The notes beneath the pieces are model-generated. The model saw only the letters and a program-made list of their open reading frames with translations. It had not been told where the DNA came from and ran no database searches. This document shows positions 53,967 through 62,945 of a stretch of DNA of 64,000 bases, piece after piece. Origin of the DNA: Gluconacetobacter sacchari. Its GTDB lineage: Bacteria > Pseudomonadota > Alphaproteobacteria > Acetobacterales > Acetobacteraceae. Both the position numbers and the translations under genes were made by a program. Every line of letters starts with the position of its first letter. The stretch's first letter is position 1. The DNA lies in NCBI RefSeq assembly GCF_014174255.1, contig NZ_JABEQJ010000006.1, forward strand, positions 62,001-126,000. Direction: 5' to 3'.

Positions 53967-54272
53967 GGCGGTGGGCAGCCTTGCGGCAATAAGGACTTGC
54001 GGCCGGGGCGGCATGCGGGTAGAAGCCCGGCCGTGGACGGCCCCCGCCTGTCCCGACTCTGGACTTGTACGCGCGTGCCTTGATGATGCGGGGGGCACGG
54101 ACTGGACGGACAAGATATCCTTTGTGACCCACGGATTACGGTGAATGACAGCGCGCCCTGTTGAATGCAGGTGCGCGGACCGTGCGTCCTGCCTTCCTTT
54201 CAAGTTTTTCCGGATGCTCATCCTGTCGTGAGGAGTCCGGCCATTGCCGAGTGCCCGGAGGCGCTTCATTTC
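53967..54272. other. 306-bp region ahead of the RNA helicase
   Basis: No gene is evident. It contains the helicase promoter and leader. A short frame in the same phase as the helicase starts at ATG 54165 but lacks a normal family sequence, so I treat it as leader. I could not place promoter hexamers reliably. Confidence 0.5.
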
Positions 54273-55547
54273 ATGACGACTTTTGCCGAACTTCAGCTCG
54301 CCGAACCGTTGCTGCGCGCGCTGAACGAGGAGGGATACACCACCCCGACCCCGATCCAGGCTGGCGCGATCCCGCACCTGCTGGCCGGGCGGGACCTGCT
54401 GGGCCTGGCGCAGACGGGCACCGGCAAGACGGCGGCCTTCGCGCTGCCGATCCTGCATCGTCTGCTGACCCACCATCGCCGGGCCGCCCCCAAGGGCGCG
54501 CGGGTGCTGGTCCTGGCGCCGACGCGCGAACTGGCGTCGCAGATCGATGAGAGCTTCAAGGCCTATGCCCGGCATATGCGCCTGAGCCATGCCGTGATCT
54601 TCGGCGGCGTCGGCCAGGGCCGGCAGGTCGAGGCGATGCGTCGCGGCGTCGATGTGCTGGTCGCGGCCCCGGGCCGCCTGCTGGACCTGATGGGCCAGGG
54701 CCATGTCGACCTGTCCGGGCTGGAAGTCCTGGTGCTGGACGAGGCCGACCGGATGCTGGACATGGGCTTCGTCCGCGATATCCGCCGCATCGTGGCCGAG
54801 CTGCCGCGCGACCGGCAGACGCTGCTGTTCTCGGCCACCATGCCGCGCAGCATCGCCGAACTGGCGCACGGGCTGCTGCGCGACCCGGCGACCGTGCAGG
54901 TCACGCCGCCGTCGAGCACCGTCGACCGTATTCGCCAGGCGGTGATGTTCGTCGATGCCGACAAGAAGCGCGACGCGTTGCAGATGCTGGTGGACTCGCC
55001 CAAGGTCGAGCGCGCCGTGGTGTTCACGCTGATGAAGCATGAGGCCAACAAGGTTGCCGCCTTCCTGAACGACCATGGCGTCGTGGCCGAGGCGATCCAC
55101 GGCAACAAGTCGCAGGGCGCGCGGGAGCGGGCGATGTCGGGCTTCCGGTCCGGCGCCGTCAAGGTGCTGGTGGCGACCGATATCGCGGCGCGCGGCATCG
55201 ATGTCGACGACGTGACGCATGTCTTCAACTACGACCTGCCCAACGTGCCGGAAAGCTATGTCCACCGGATCGGCCGGACGGCCCGCGCCGGGCGTGAGGG
55301 CTGGGCGGTGTCGCTGTGCGATGCCGAGCAGCGGGCGTGGCTGCGCGATATCGAGAAGGCGATCGGCAAGCCGATCCCGGTGGTGATGGAGCATCCGTAC
55401 CATTCCGAGGCGGCCGAGAAATCGACCATGCGCCCGCCGGTGCTGGGCGGCGGTGGCGGCCGGGGCCGTGGCGGCGGTGGCGGCGGACGCAACCAGTCGC
55501 GCGCGGGCGGTGGGCAGCATCGCGGCGCCTCGCGCCGGGTGGCCTGA
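54273..55547 (+). CDS. DEAD-box ATP-dependent RNA helicase, RhlE type
   Basis: The 424-residue helicase has the full DEAD set: Q motif (GYTTPTPIQAGAIP), AQTGTGKT (motif I), PTRELASQ (Ia), VAAPGRLLD (Ib), LDEADRMLD (II), FSATMP (III), VFTLMK (IV), ATDIAARGIDV (V) and YVHRIGRTARAGREG (VI). The C-terminal ~45 residues are Gly/Arg-rich (RGG-like), suited to RNA binding. RhlE-like helicases act in ribosome assembly and RNA decay. ATG at 54273 matches the family start. It ends 5 bp before a strong terminator. Confidence 0.93.
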   Translation: MTTFAELQLAEPLLRALNEEGYTTPTPIQAGAIPHLLAGRDLLGLAQTGTGKTAAFALPILHRLLTHHRRAAPKGARVLVLAPTRELASQIDESFKAYARHMRLSHAVIFGGVGQGRQVEAMRRGVDVLVAAPGRLLDLMGQGHVDLSGLEVLVLDEADRMLDMGFVRDIRRIVAELPRDRQTLLFSATMPRSIAELAHGLLRDPATVQVTPPSSTVDRIRQAVMFVDADKKRDALQMLVDSPKVERAVVFTLMKHEANKVAAFLNDHGVVAEAIHGNKSQGARERAMSGFRSGAVKVLVATDIAARGIDVDDVTHVFNYDLPNVPESYVHRIGRTARAGREGWAVSLCDAEQRAWLRDIEKAIGKPIPVVMEHPYHSEAAEKSTMRPPVLGGGGGRGRGGGGGGRNQSRAGGGQHRGASRRVA

Positions 55548-55552
55548 CTGTT

Positions 55553-55593
55553 TGGGGCGCTCCGCCGGAAGGCGGGGCGCCCCAGCGTTTTTT
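55553..55593 (+). terminator. Rho-independent terminator after the helicase
   Basis: A 14-bp stem (55553-55566 with 55571-55584, one G-U pair) around loop GGAA is followed by GCG and six T residues (55588-55593). It is the clearest intrinsic terminator in the window, and its T-run touches the stop codon of the convergent MFS gene. It is directional for the plus strand. Confidence 0.93.
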
Positions 55594-57056
55594 CAAAGAA
55601 GAACGTTTCTGATCTTGCGTGCCACCAGGATGCCGGCTGCCGGAACGAGGGCGAACAGCAGGAACACCCAGAATGCCGCCCGTTCGGCCCCGGCCATGCC
55701 GCCTGGGTCGGCCAGGCCGGCGATGTTCGCGATCATGCCTGCCCAGGCGCCGGCCAGCGCCGTGGTATAGAGCTGCACCGTGGTCAGCGATGCCGAGGCT
55801 AGGTCGCGGTCGGCGGGCTGGGCGGCGAGCAGCACGCCGGTCAGCAGGTGCGGCCAGGCCATGCCGGCCCCCACGCCCACGATGAGGAATGCCAGGCAGA
55901 CGGGCCCCATCGCCCGCCATGTGCCGTCGGTGGGCAGCGAGAGATAGCAGGCCAGGAACAGGATGCCGGCCAGGGCCAGCGCGGGGGCGGCGAGCATGGC
56001 GCGGACGATGCGGGGCCGTGGGGCGCCGGCATTGAGGACCGAGCCGGTGGACCAGCCGACCGCCATCAGTACCGACAGGTAGCCCGCGGTGAGCGGGGAT
56101 TGGTGGTGCAGGGTCTGGAGGAAGAACGGGGCGAAGATCTCGATCACTTCCACGGTCAGGGCGAGGCAGCCCATCAGGGCGTAGAGGCAGGCCAGGCGGG
56201 AGCCCCAGGCGAGGGCGCCGGCCGGCAGCAGGCGGGTCCGGTCCTGCCGTTCGAGATGGGCGAGGCAGGCGAACAGGCCCAGCACGACCAGGCACCCGGC
56301 CAGGTTTTCCCATCCGTGGGGGCTGGCGCCCGCCACCGACAGGCACAGGACCGAGCCCACCATCAGCGCGATCTGTGCCCAGGCGATGCCGCGAGGGGGG
56401 CCGGGCTCGGGCGCGGTCGTGCGCGGCAGCACGGTGGTGGCCAGGACGACGAAGGGGATGGACAGCGCCGCCAGGGTCCAGAACGCGGCGCGCCACGCGC
56501 CGAATTCGGCGAACAGGCCGCCGATGGCGGGGCCGATCAGCGTGGCGACGCCCCACATCGAGGACAGCATGCTCATCGCCCGGGGCCACAGGCCGGGCGA
56601 GAAGACCAGGCGGATGACGGCGTAGGCCATCGAGACCAGCAGGCCCGAGCCGATCCCCTGCATGACACGCCCGGCCAGCATGACGGACATTTCGGGGGCG
56701 GTGGCGCACAGCATGGCGCCGATGGCGAAGATGGCGGTCGCGATGGCGTAGGCGTGGCGGGGACCGAAACGGCCCAGCAGCCGTGCCGACAGCGACGAGC
56801 CGGCGATCGATGCCGCGACGAACAGCGAGGTATTCCAGGCGTAATAGCGCATGCCGCCGATATCGCGCACCGCCGAGGGCAGCACGGTCATGGCCATGTA
56901 GAGATTGACGGCATGCAGCATGACGCCGGCGGCCAGGGTGACGGATCGTGCCGCGTTGCCGCCGGAAAAGAGCGCCCCCCAGCCGGCCGGGGCCGGGGCT
57001 GGCCGTTGCGGGACGGAGGAGGTGGGGGATGGTCGCGACGAGGTGTCTGAACGCAT
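55593..57056 (-). CDS. MFS transporter, probable SoxR-controlled exporter
   Basis: The 487-residue protein has 14 hydrophobic segments and DHA2-like features (NLYMAMTVLPSAVRDIGG, AGRVMQGIGSGLLVSMAY, IGPAIGGLFAEFGAWRAAF). ATG at 57056 is preferred because GGAAGG precedes it by 7 nt. The next in-frame ATG upstream (57128) lies inside the -10 element of the SoxR-type promoter and could not be translated from it. Divergent from soxR, it is the likely target, exporting redox-active or quinone-like compounds. Confidence 0.88.
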   Translation of the reverse strand: MRSDTSSRPSPTSSVPQRPAPAPAGWGALFSGGNAARSVTLAAGVMLHAVNLYMAMTVLPSAVRDIGGMRYYAWNTSLFVAASIAGSSLSARLLGRFGPRHAYAIATAIFAIGAMLCATAPEMSVMLAGRVMQGIGSGLLVSMAYAVIRLVFSPGLWPRAMSMLSSMWGVATLIGPAIGGLFAEFGAWRAAFWTLAALSIPFVVLATTVLPRTTAPEPGPPRGIAWAQIALMVGSVLCLSVAGASPHGWENLAGCLVVLGLFACLAHLERQDRTRLLPAGALAWGSRLACLYALMGCLALTVEVIEIFAPFFLQTLHHQSPLTAGYLSVLMAVGWSTGSVLNAGAPRPRIVRAMLAAPALALAGILFLACYLSLPTDGTWRAMGPVCLAFLIVGVGAGMAWPHLLTGVLLAAQPADRDLASASLTTVQLYTTALAGAWAGMIANIAGLADPGGMAGAERAAFWVFLLFALVPAAGILVARKIRNVLL

Positions 57057-57123
57057 GAACGCTGCCTTCCGGGTGCCGCGGGGAGTGTCCTGGCGCGGGG
57101 CTTGCCTGGGCGTGCCGGTGCCG

Positions 57124-57154
57124 GTCATAAAACCTCAAGCCCGGTCGAGGTCAA
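57124..57154 (-). promoter_or_regulatory. SoxR box in a 19-bp-spacer promoter
   Basis: Reading the minus strand: -35 TTGACC (57149-57154), a 19-bp spacer, -10 TATGAC (57124-57129). Within the spacer, CCTCGAC-CGGG-CTTGAGG forms the 18-bp SoxR palindrome; one half-site (CTTGAGG) is canonical and the other differs at two bases. The overlong spacer is the hallmark of MerR-family activated promoters. Confidence 0.75.
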
Positions 57155-57194
57155 TGCGTGGCGTGAGTCGGGGTGCGATCGGGTGGGAGGCGCG

Positions 57195-57629
57195 ATGCGG
57201 GCGGATGATCTCTCGGTGGGCGACGTGGCGCGCCGGTGCGGCGTTCGGGTTTCCACCCTGCATTTCTACGAGGCCAGCGGGCTGATCCGCAGCGCGCGCA
57301 ATGCGGGCAACCAGCGGCGTTACGGCAGGGCCGTGCTGCGGCGGATCGCGATCATTCGCGTGGCGCAGCGGGCCGGCCTGTCGCTGGCGGAGATCAGGGC
57401 GGCGCTGGCGGGCGTGCCGGACGACCGCGCGGCGACCGTGCGGGACTGGCGCCGGATGTCCAAATCGTGGCGGGCGGGGTTGCAGGAACGGATCGACGAT
57501 CTGACGCGGCTGCGCGACCAGCTCGACCGCTGTATCGGCTGCGGTTGCCTGTCGCTGTCCGATTGTCCGTTGCGCAACCCGCAGGATGTGCTGGGCGCGG
57601 CGCGTTCGGGGCCGGTGCTGCTGGGGTGA
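57195..57629 (+). CDS. soxR: Redox-sensitive transcriptional activator SoxR
   Basis: The 144-residue MerR-family regulator has an N-terminal winged helix (VGDVARRCGVRVSTLHFYEASGLI given in part), a dimerisation helix, and the SoxR 2Fe-2S cluster cysteines Cys113, Cys116, Cys118 and Cys124 (CIGCGCLSLSDC), with the same spacing as E. coli SoxR. Oxidation of the cluster by redox-cycling compounds activates transcription by untwisting an overlong promoter spacer. ATG at 57195 follows GGGAGG. It is divergent from the MFS exporter, its likely target, and no soxS is present. Confidence 0.95.
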   Translation: MRADDLSVGDVARRCGVRVSTLHFYEASGLIRSARNAGNQRRYGRAVLRRIAIIRVAQRAGLSLAEIRAALAGVPDDRAATVRDWRRMSKSWRAGLQERIDDLTRLRDQLDRCIGCGCLSLSDCPLRNPQDVLGAARSGPVLLG

Positions 57630-57664
57630 AGGACGGCGAGGCGGATAGGCCGCGAACGGGCGCG

Positions 57665-60151
57665 CTATGAACTGGGCGCTTCCTGCGCGACTTCCCGGCT
57701 GGCGTCGTGGACGGGCCAGTAGATCGGCGGCTGGAGCAGGGGGCCCGGCCGGGCGAACAGATAGCCCTGCCCGTAATCGCAGCCCAGGTCGCGCAGGATG
57801 GTGGCCTGGGCCTCGGTCTCGATGCCTTCGGCGACGACCTGCTTGTCCAGGGCCTTGCCGAGCGAGATGATCGAGCGGATGACTTCGTGCGCGTTGCGGG
57901 TCGGCGTCGTCAACTGATGGACGAAGGACCGGTCGATCTTGATGACGTCGACGGGGAAGCGGAGCAGGTGGACCAGCGACGCGTAGCCCGTGCCGAAATC
58001 GTCGAACGCGATGCGGATGCCGGCCATGTGCAGGATGTGCAGGGCCTCGGCGATCTCGTCGGATGCGTGGTCGAGGGCGATGCCTTCCGTGACCTCGACG
58101 CAGAGCCGGTGCGGGGGAACGCCGGCTTCCTGAAGGCGATTGAGGATGTGCCGGCCCGCCGCCGCCCCGCGCAGATGCACGCCGGTGAAATTGACCGCGA
58201 TATAGGCCAGTCCCTCGCCCGCGTCGGACAGCGCGGCGAGCGCGATCGAGATGACTTCGTCCTGCAGGCGGGGGCCGATCGTCTCGTCCGTCAGCAGGAT
58301 CTGGAAATCGCCGGGAGTCAGCAGGCCGAGATCGGGATGGTTCCAGCGCAGCAGGGCCTCGTTGCCGTGCTGGCGGCCCGTCTTGAGGTCGATGAGGGGC
58401 TGGTAATACAGGACGAATTCGCCCGCCGCGAGGGCATGCGGCGCATCGGTCAGCAGGCGCGCGGCGAGGCTGTCCGCGCGGTCGAATTCCAGCGTGTAGG
58501 GTTGCCGCCGGCCGCCGCCGCGCTGCTTGGCCCAATGGAGCGCGCGGTCCGCGCGATGCAGGGCCGAGGCCGGGGTGCCGATGCACTCGGTCTGTCCGGC
58601 GCTGAACCACAGCGACAGGGTGCGGCCGGCATGCGACCAGGGTTCTCCCTGAAGGGAGTCGAGCCGTTCGACCAGGAGCGCTTCCTGCGCCGGAGGGATC
58701 AGGATGCCGAATTCGTCGCCGCCCAGGCGCGCCAGCACGGTGTCGTCGGGCAGGATCTGGCGGAGGCGGCGGGCTATGTGGCGCAACAGGTTGTCGCCCA
58801 GTTCCTGGCCGTAGGAATCGTTGACCGATTTCAGGTGATCGACATCGATCAGCAGCAGGACGGTCAGCGGATCGGCCTGTTCGAGCGCGGCCTGGAAGGC
58901 GGCGCGATTGCCCAACTGGGTCAGGTGGTCGGTCATCGCCGCGCGGCGTAGCGTGTCGGCTTCGGCCCGCATGATGGCCATCGTGCGGGCCGCCGCGTCG
59001 CGGGTGCGCCCGATATCGCGCAGCCGGTAGGCGACCGTTACGGACAGGGCGACGGATTCGAAGGCGATGCAGGCGAAGGTCGCCATGTCGATGGTGTCGC
59101 TCTGCGGCAGGAGCCCCAGATTGCGGGCGAGCCGCAGCGTGAAGACCGCGATGACCGGCAGCCAGCCCAGCAGGAAGAACCAGATGATCCGGCTCTGCCG
59201 ACGGATGGCGACGGTAATCGTCGCGGCGATCCATACGACATCGAGGATCAGCACGATGTTGAACACGCGATCGGTCAGCAGTGGCGGCAGCAGCCTGTCG
59301 GCCGCCGCGGCGAAGCCGGCGACGGTCGACAGGCCGGTCAGGGCATAGCCGGACCAGAGCAGGCGCTTGTGGCGTGCCTCGGCCTCGATGAGCGTCAGGA
59401 GGAGCATGGTTCCGGCGGCGATCATCGTGCCCAGGAAACATTCGCTGAGCCTGACCGCCATCGGGCCCGTCAGGCGGTCGTCGAGGATGCCGAGGAAATT
59501 CGTCCAGGAGAGACAGTAGCCGAGGGCCAGTATGGTCCAGGCGGCATACCAGAACTGGAAGCGATCGCGACGCCCGTTATAGATGGCCAGGTTATAGACC
59601 ATCGCGGATACCAGGGCGCCGATCAGGATGCCGATCAGGATCAGCCAGTCGGTGCTTCGCGCGGCTTCGTCGTCGGGGGTGCGGGCCTCGACCTTGCGGA
59701 TGAAGATGGCGCCGTCGAGATGGTGAAAGCCGATCGACAGGCTGGTGATGCCGACGCCGGGCGAATCGAACGGGAAGCGCAACAGGCCGCCGGGCGCCCA
59801 GGCATGGCCGACCTGGCCGTCGGAATATTCGTAGCTCTGGACACCGCCGTCGCTGTTCGTCGCGGCGACGGTGATTCTGTCGAAGCGGTTTTCGTCGAGG
59901 AGCAGCGTCCAGCCCGATGGCAGGTCCTTCAGCACGGATGGGTCGGACAGGCGCAGCCACACCCATCCGTCGATTCGGGGCGGCAGCGCGCAGGGCCGGA
60001 TGCGGTAGACCGAATGGGTTATTTGCTGCGCCATGCCGGGTGCGCCGTCGAGGCAGATGGATGAATGCAGATCGATCGGGCCGGCATGGGCCGCCACGTC
60101 CGAAGACGAGATCAGCATTGACAGCAGAATCGCCAATGCACCTCTGAACAT
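57665..60151 (-). CDS. 7TMR-DISM receptor with GGDEF and EAL domains
   Basis: An 828-residue membrane protein: signal peptide (from ATG 60151), periplasmic 7TMR-DISM sensory domain (about 25-175), seven-helix membrane region (about 180-385), GGDEF (477-481 intact) and EAL (598-600, DDFGTG and AEGIE intact). The N-terminal domain probably senses a ligand in the periplasm, perhaps a carbohydrate, and controls c-di-GMP synthesis or breakdown. No RxxD inhibitory site is seen before GGDEF. Longer in-frame starts upstream exist but lack ribosome sites. Confidence 0.9.
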   Translation of the reverse strand: MFRGALAILLSMLISSSDVAAHAGPIDLHSSICLDGAPGMAQQITHSVYRIRPCALPPRIDGWVWLRLSDPSVLKDLPSGWTLLLDENRFDRITVAATNSDGGVQSYEYSDGQVGHAWAPGGLLRFPFDSPGVGITSLSIGFHHLDGAIFIRKVEARTPDDEAARSTDWLILIGILIGALVSAMVYNLAIYNGRRDRFQFWYAAWTILALGYCLSWTNFLGILDDRLTGPMAVRLSECFLGTMIAAGTMLLLTLIEAEARHKRLLWSGYALTGLSTVAGFAAAADRLLPPLLTDRVFNIVLILDVVWIAATITVAIRRQSRIIWFFLLGWLPVIAVFTLRLARNLGLLPQSDTIDMATFACIAFESVALSVTVAYRLRDIGRTRDAAARTMAIMRAEADTLRRAAMTDHLTQLGNRAAFQAALEQADPLTVLLLIDVDHLKSVNDSYGQELGDNLLRHIARRLRQILPDDTVLARLGGDEFGILIPPAQEALLVERLDSLQGEPWSHAGRTLSLWFSAGQTECIGTPASALHRADRALHWAKQRGGGRRQPYTLEFDRADSLAARLLTDAPHALAAGEFVLYYQPLIDLKTGRQHGNEALLRWNHPDLGLLTPGDFQILLTDETIGPRLQDEVISIALAALSDAGEGLAYIAVNFTGVHLRGAAAGRHILNRLQEAGVPPHRLCVEVTEGIALDHASDEIAEALHILHMAGIRIAFDDFGTGYASLVHLLRFPVDVIKIDRSFVHQLTTPTRNAHEVIRSIISLGKALDKQVVAEGIETEAQATILRDLGCDYGQGYLFARPGPLLQPPIYWPVHDASREVAQEAPSS

Positions 60152-60417
60152 CAGAAGACGTTGCCCCGTATCACGGCGTCTGCCGGGATCTGGGGGAGGA
60201 CGGGCTGATTGATTCCCACGAGTAACCTTATATTCATTGTTGATACGTGGCGTCGCGCGCCGCCCGAAGACGGTCAAGCAGGGTCCGTCGGGTGATTTTT
60301 GTCTTACTTATCCTTTATAGGGGGTAAATGTAACCGGAGCGGCAGCAGCATATGCTGTCGGCGTGCGACGGTCGAGAGCGCGTGGGCGGGATCGGACGGG
60401 AAATGCACGCCTTTTTT

Positions 60418-62934
60418 CTAGCGCTGCCAGGTGATGTGCGTGCTCTCCAGCGGGATCGCGATGCCGCTTCGGGCCGGGATGACGCGCACCGTGTAATCGC
60501 CTGCCGGCCGGTCCAGGCCGGTCGTCAGCGTGTAGTGGGTCAGGCCGTCCGAATCGCGGCAGTCGCCGGGCGGGATGACGGTGACGGAGGGCGGCCCCGC
60601 ATCGATGGGATCGGCATAGAGCTGAACCTGGACGGCATCGGCCGGAATGTGTCCGAGGGAGAGCGCCACCGCCACATGCCGTTGTCCCTCCGGTCCGGAT
60701 ATCGTGACGGAGGCGATGCGCAGCTCGGGCCAGGCGGTGTCGAGCCTGTCCTGCCATTGCACGATGTCATGGGCCGCCTGCCCGCCATCGGCCAGCCGCG
60801 CGTGATAGCGCGTGGCGGCCGGCAGGTAGAAATGATCGGTATAGTCGCGCACCACGCGGTTGGCGGAAAAAAGCGGGGTCAGCCGCGCCATGCTTTCGCG
60901 CATGCGGCCGACCCAGGCGGCGGGAATGCCCTGGCCGTCGCGCGCGTAGAAGGCGGGGGCGATTTCGGATTCGAGCAGGGTGTACATCGCCTCGGCCTCG
61001 GCCGTGTCCACCGCCGGGTCCTCGCCATGCTCGCGGCCGTCGCCCAGCGCCCAGCCGACCTCGGGCGCGTAGGCCTCGGCCCACCAGCCGTCCAGCTCCG
61101 ACAGGTTCAGCCCGCCATTGACCAGCACCTTCATGCCGCTGGTGCCGCTGGCCTCCCACGGGCGGCGGGGGGTGTTGATCCACAGGTCGACGCCCTGGAC
61201 CAGGATCTGGGCCACCGCCATGTCGTAATCGGTCATGAAGACGATGCGGCCCCGGACATCGGGCCGCCGGGCGAAGGCGAGCCAGCGGGTGATCAGGGCC
61301 TGTCCCGCCAGGTCGGCGGGGTGGGCCTTGCCCGCCAGCACCAGTTGCATGGGCTGTTCCGGGTGCGAAAGCAGGCGCGCCAGGCGGTCGGGATCGTGCA
61401 GCAGCAGGTCCGGCCGCTTGTAGGTGGCGAAGCGGCGGGCGAAGCCGAGGGTCAGCACGTCCGGGCTGAGGGCCGGGACGGGCAGGCTTGCGAGCCCCAC
61501 GTCGCCGGAGAACCCCTGACGTTCGGCGTAGGTGGCGGCGACCTTGTGAATGAACGCGGCGCGGGCCTGGCAGCGGGTGGTCCACAGCGTGCGGTCGTCC
61601 AGCGCGCGGATGCGATCGGCGAGGCCTTCCTGCGTGCCGCGCCAGCGTTCGGAACCGGCGGCCTCGGTCCACAGCGTGTCGGCCTCGATCGAATCCCAGG
61701 TGGGTGTGTGGACGCCGTTGGTGACGTGGCCGACCGGGACCTCCCGTTCCGGCCAGCGGGGAAAGAGCGGCGCGAACAGGCGGCGGCTGACCGCGCCGTG
61801 CAGGCGCGACACGCCGTTGACCGCGCCGCTGACATGGATGGCCAACCAGGCCATGTTGAAGGGCTCGCCATGATCGTTCGGGTCGGCCCGGCCCAGGGCG
61901 AGCAGCGTGTCCAGCGGGATATCGAGCCGCTTTTCGACATAATGCGCGAGATAGGTCCCGATCAGCCCGGGGGGAAAGCGGTCGAAACCGGCCGGCACCG
62001 CGGTGTGGGTGGTGAACAATGTGCCGGCCCGCGCGATCACCAGCGCCTGGCGGAAGGGAATGCGCAGCCGGTCCATCAGGCAGCGCGCGCGTTCCACCGC
62101 CGCGAAGGCGGCGTGGCCTTCGTTGAGGTGGCACACGTCGGGCTGGTAGCCGAGCTGGTCGAGCAGGCGCCAGCCGGCGATGCCGAGCGTGATTTCCTGG
62201 CGCAGCCGCAGGTCGGCGTCGCCGCCGTAGAGCTGGGTGGTGACGCAGCGCACGCCCGGCGGGTTGGCCGGGTCGTTGGTATCGAGCAGATAGAGCGTGG
62301 CGCGGCCGACGACGGCTTTCCACGCCCGGACCCATATCGGGCCCTGGCCGAAATGAATCGGGATGCGCAGCACGTCGCCTTCTTCGGTCAGGACCGGGCT
62401 GAGCGGCAGCAGGGAGGGGTCGTTGAACGGGTAGAGCGCCTGCTGCCGGCCGTCCGACGTCAGTTCCTGCCGGAAATAGCCCTGGGCGAACAGCAGCCCG
62501 ACCGCCACCACGGGTACGCCCAGGTCGCTGGCGGCCTTGAGCTGGTCGCCCGCCACGTTGCCCAGGCCGCCGGAATAGATCGGCAGGGCTTCGCTGAGCA
62601 TATATTCCATGCTGAAATAGGCGATGCAGGACAGGGGCGATGCATCGTGCTTCCGGCCGAACCAGGTCGGCTGGTGCAGCCGCTCGGCCTGGGCGGCCAG
62701 TGCGTCGGTGACCGCGCGGCGGAAGGCGGGTTTGCCGAGCAGCATCTTGAGATGGGCGCGCGAGGCGGTGTTCAGCGTCGTCCAGGGGTTGCGGGTGCGG
62801 TCCCAGCATTCCGGGTCGATCTGGCGCCATAGCGGGTCGGTCGCGTGGTTCCAGCTCCAGCGCAGATCCAGCGCGAGGGTGGTCAGCGCGTGTTCCGCCG
62901 CCCGTGCGGTGAGCGTGCGCGTGTCAGATGCCAT
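60418..62934 (-). CDS. glgP: Alpha-glucan phosphorylase, GT35 DUF3417 type
   Basis: The 838-residue enzyme degrades glycogen or maltodextrin with phosphate to glucose-1-phosphate. It has an N-terminal DUF3417 region (LALDLRWSWNHATDPLWRQID in part), FSMEYMLSEALPIYSGGLG in part, DVCHLNEGHAAFA, and a C-terminal catalytic half with GFARRFATYKRPDLLL and INTPRRPWEASGTSGMKVLVNGG in part, including the PLP-binding lysine region (SGMK). ATG at 62934 follows AGGGA. It lies 12 bp downstream of glgX, forming a glycogen-breakdown unit. Confidence 0.93.
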   Translation of the reverse strand: MASDTRTLTARAAEHALTTLALDLRWSWNHATDPLWRQIDPECWDRTRNPWTTLNTASRAHLKMLLGKPAFRRAVTDALAAQAERLHQPTWFGRKHDASPLSCIAYFSMEYMLSEALPIYSGGLGNVAGDQLKAASDLGVPVVAVGLLFAQGYFRQELTSDGRQQALYPFNDPSLLPLSPVLTEEGDVLRIPIHFGQGPIWVRAWKAVVGRATLYLLDTNDPANPPGVRCVTTQLYGGDADLRLRQEITLGIAGWRLLDQLGYQPDVCHLNEGHAAFAAVERARCLMDRLRIPFRQALVIARAGTLFTTHTAVPAGFDRFPPGLIGTYLAHYVEKRLDIPLDTLLALGRADPNDHGEPFNMAWLAIHVSGAVNGVSRLHGAVSRRLFAPLFPRWPEREVPVGHVTNGVHTPTWDSIEADTLWTEAAGSERWRGTQEGLADRIRALDDRTLWTTRCQARAAFIHKVAATYAERQGFSGDVGLASLPVPALSPDVLTLGFARRFATYKRPDLLLHDPDRLARLLSHPEQPMQLVLAGKAHPADLAGQALITRWLAFARRPDVRGRIVFMTDYDMAVAQILVQGVDLWINTPRRPWEASGTSGMKVLVNGGLNLSELDGWWAEAYAPEVGWALGDGREHGEDPAVDTAEAEAMYTLLESEIAPAFYARDGQGIPAAWVGRMRESMARLTPLFSANRVVRDYTDHFYLPAATRYHARLADGGQAAHDIVQWQDRLDTAWPELRIASVTISGPEGQRHVAVALSLGHIPADAVQVQLYADPIDAGPPSVTVIPPGDCRDSDGLTHYTLTTGLDRPAGDYTVRVIPARSGIAIPLESTHITWQR

Positions 62935-62945
62935 GTGCCGTTTCC

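Noticed and set aside
51018-55520. 1500-codon minus-strand open frame across metX, metW, the kinase and the helicase
   Set aside because: Same antisense composition, no motif, and it crosses several real genes and their spacers.
55593-57128. ATG 57128 as the start of the MFS gene (GAGG four bases upstream)
   Set aside because: It lies inside the -10 element of the SoxR-type promoter, so it would precede the transcript.
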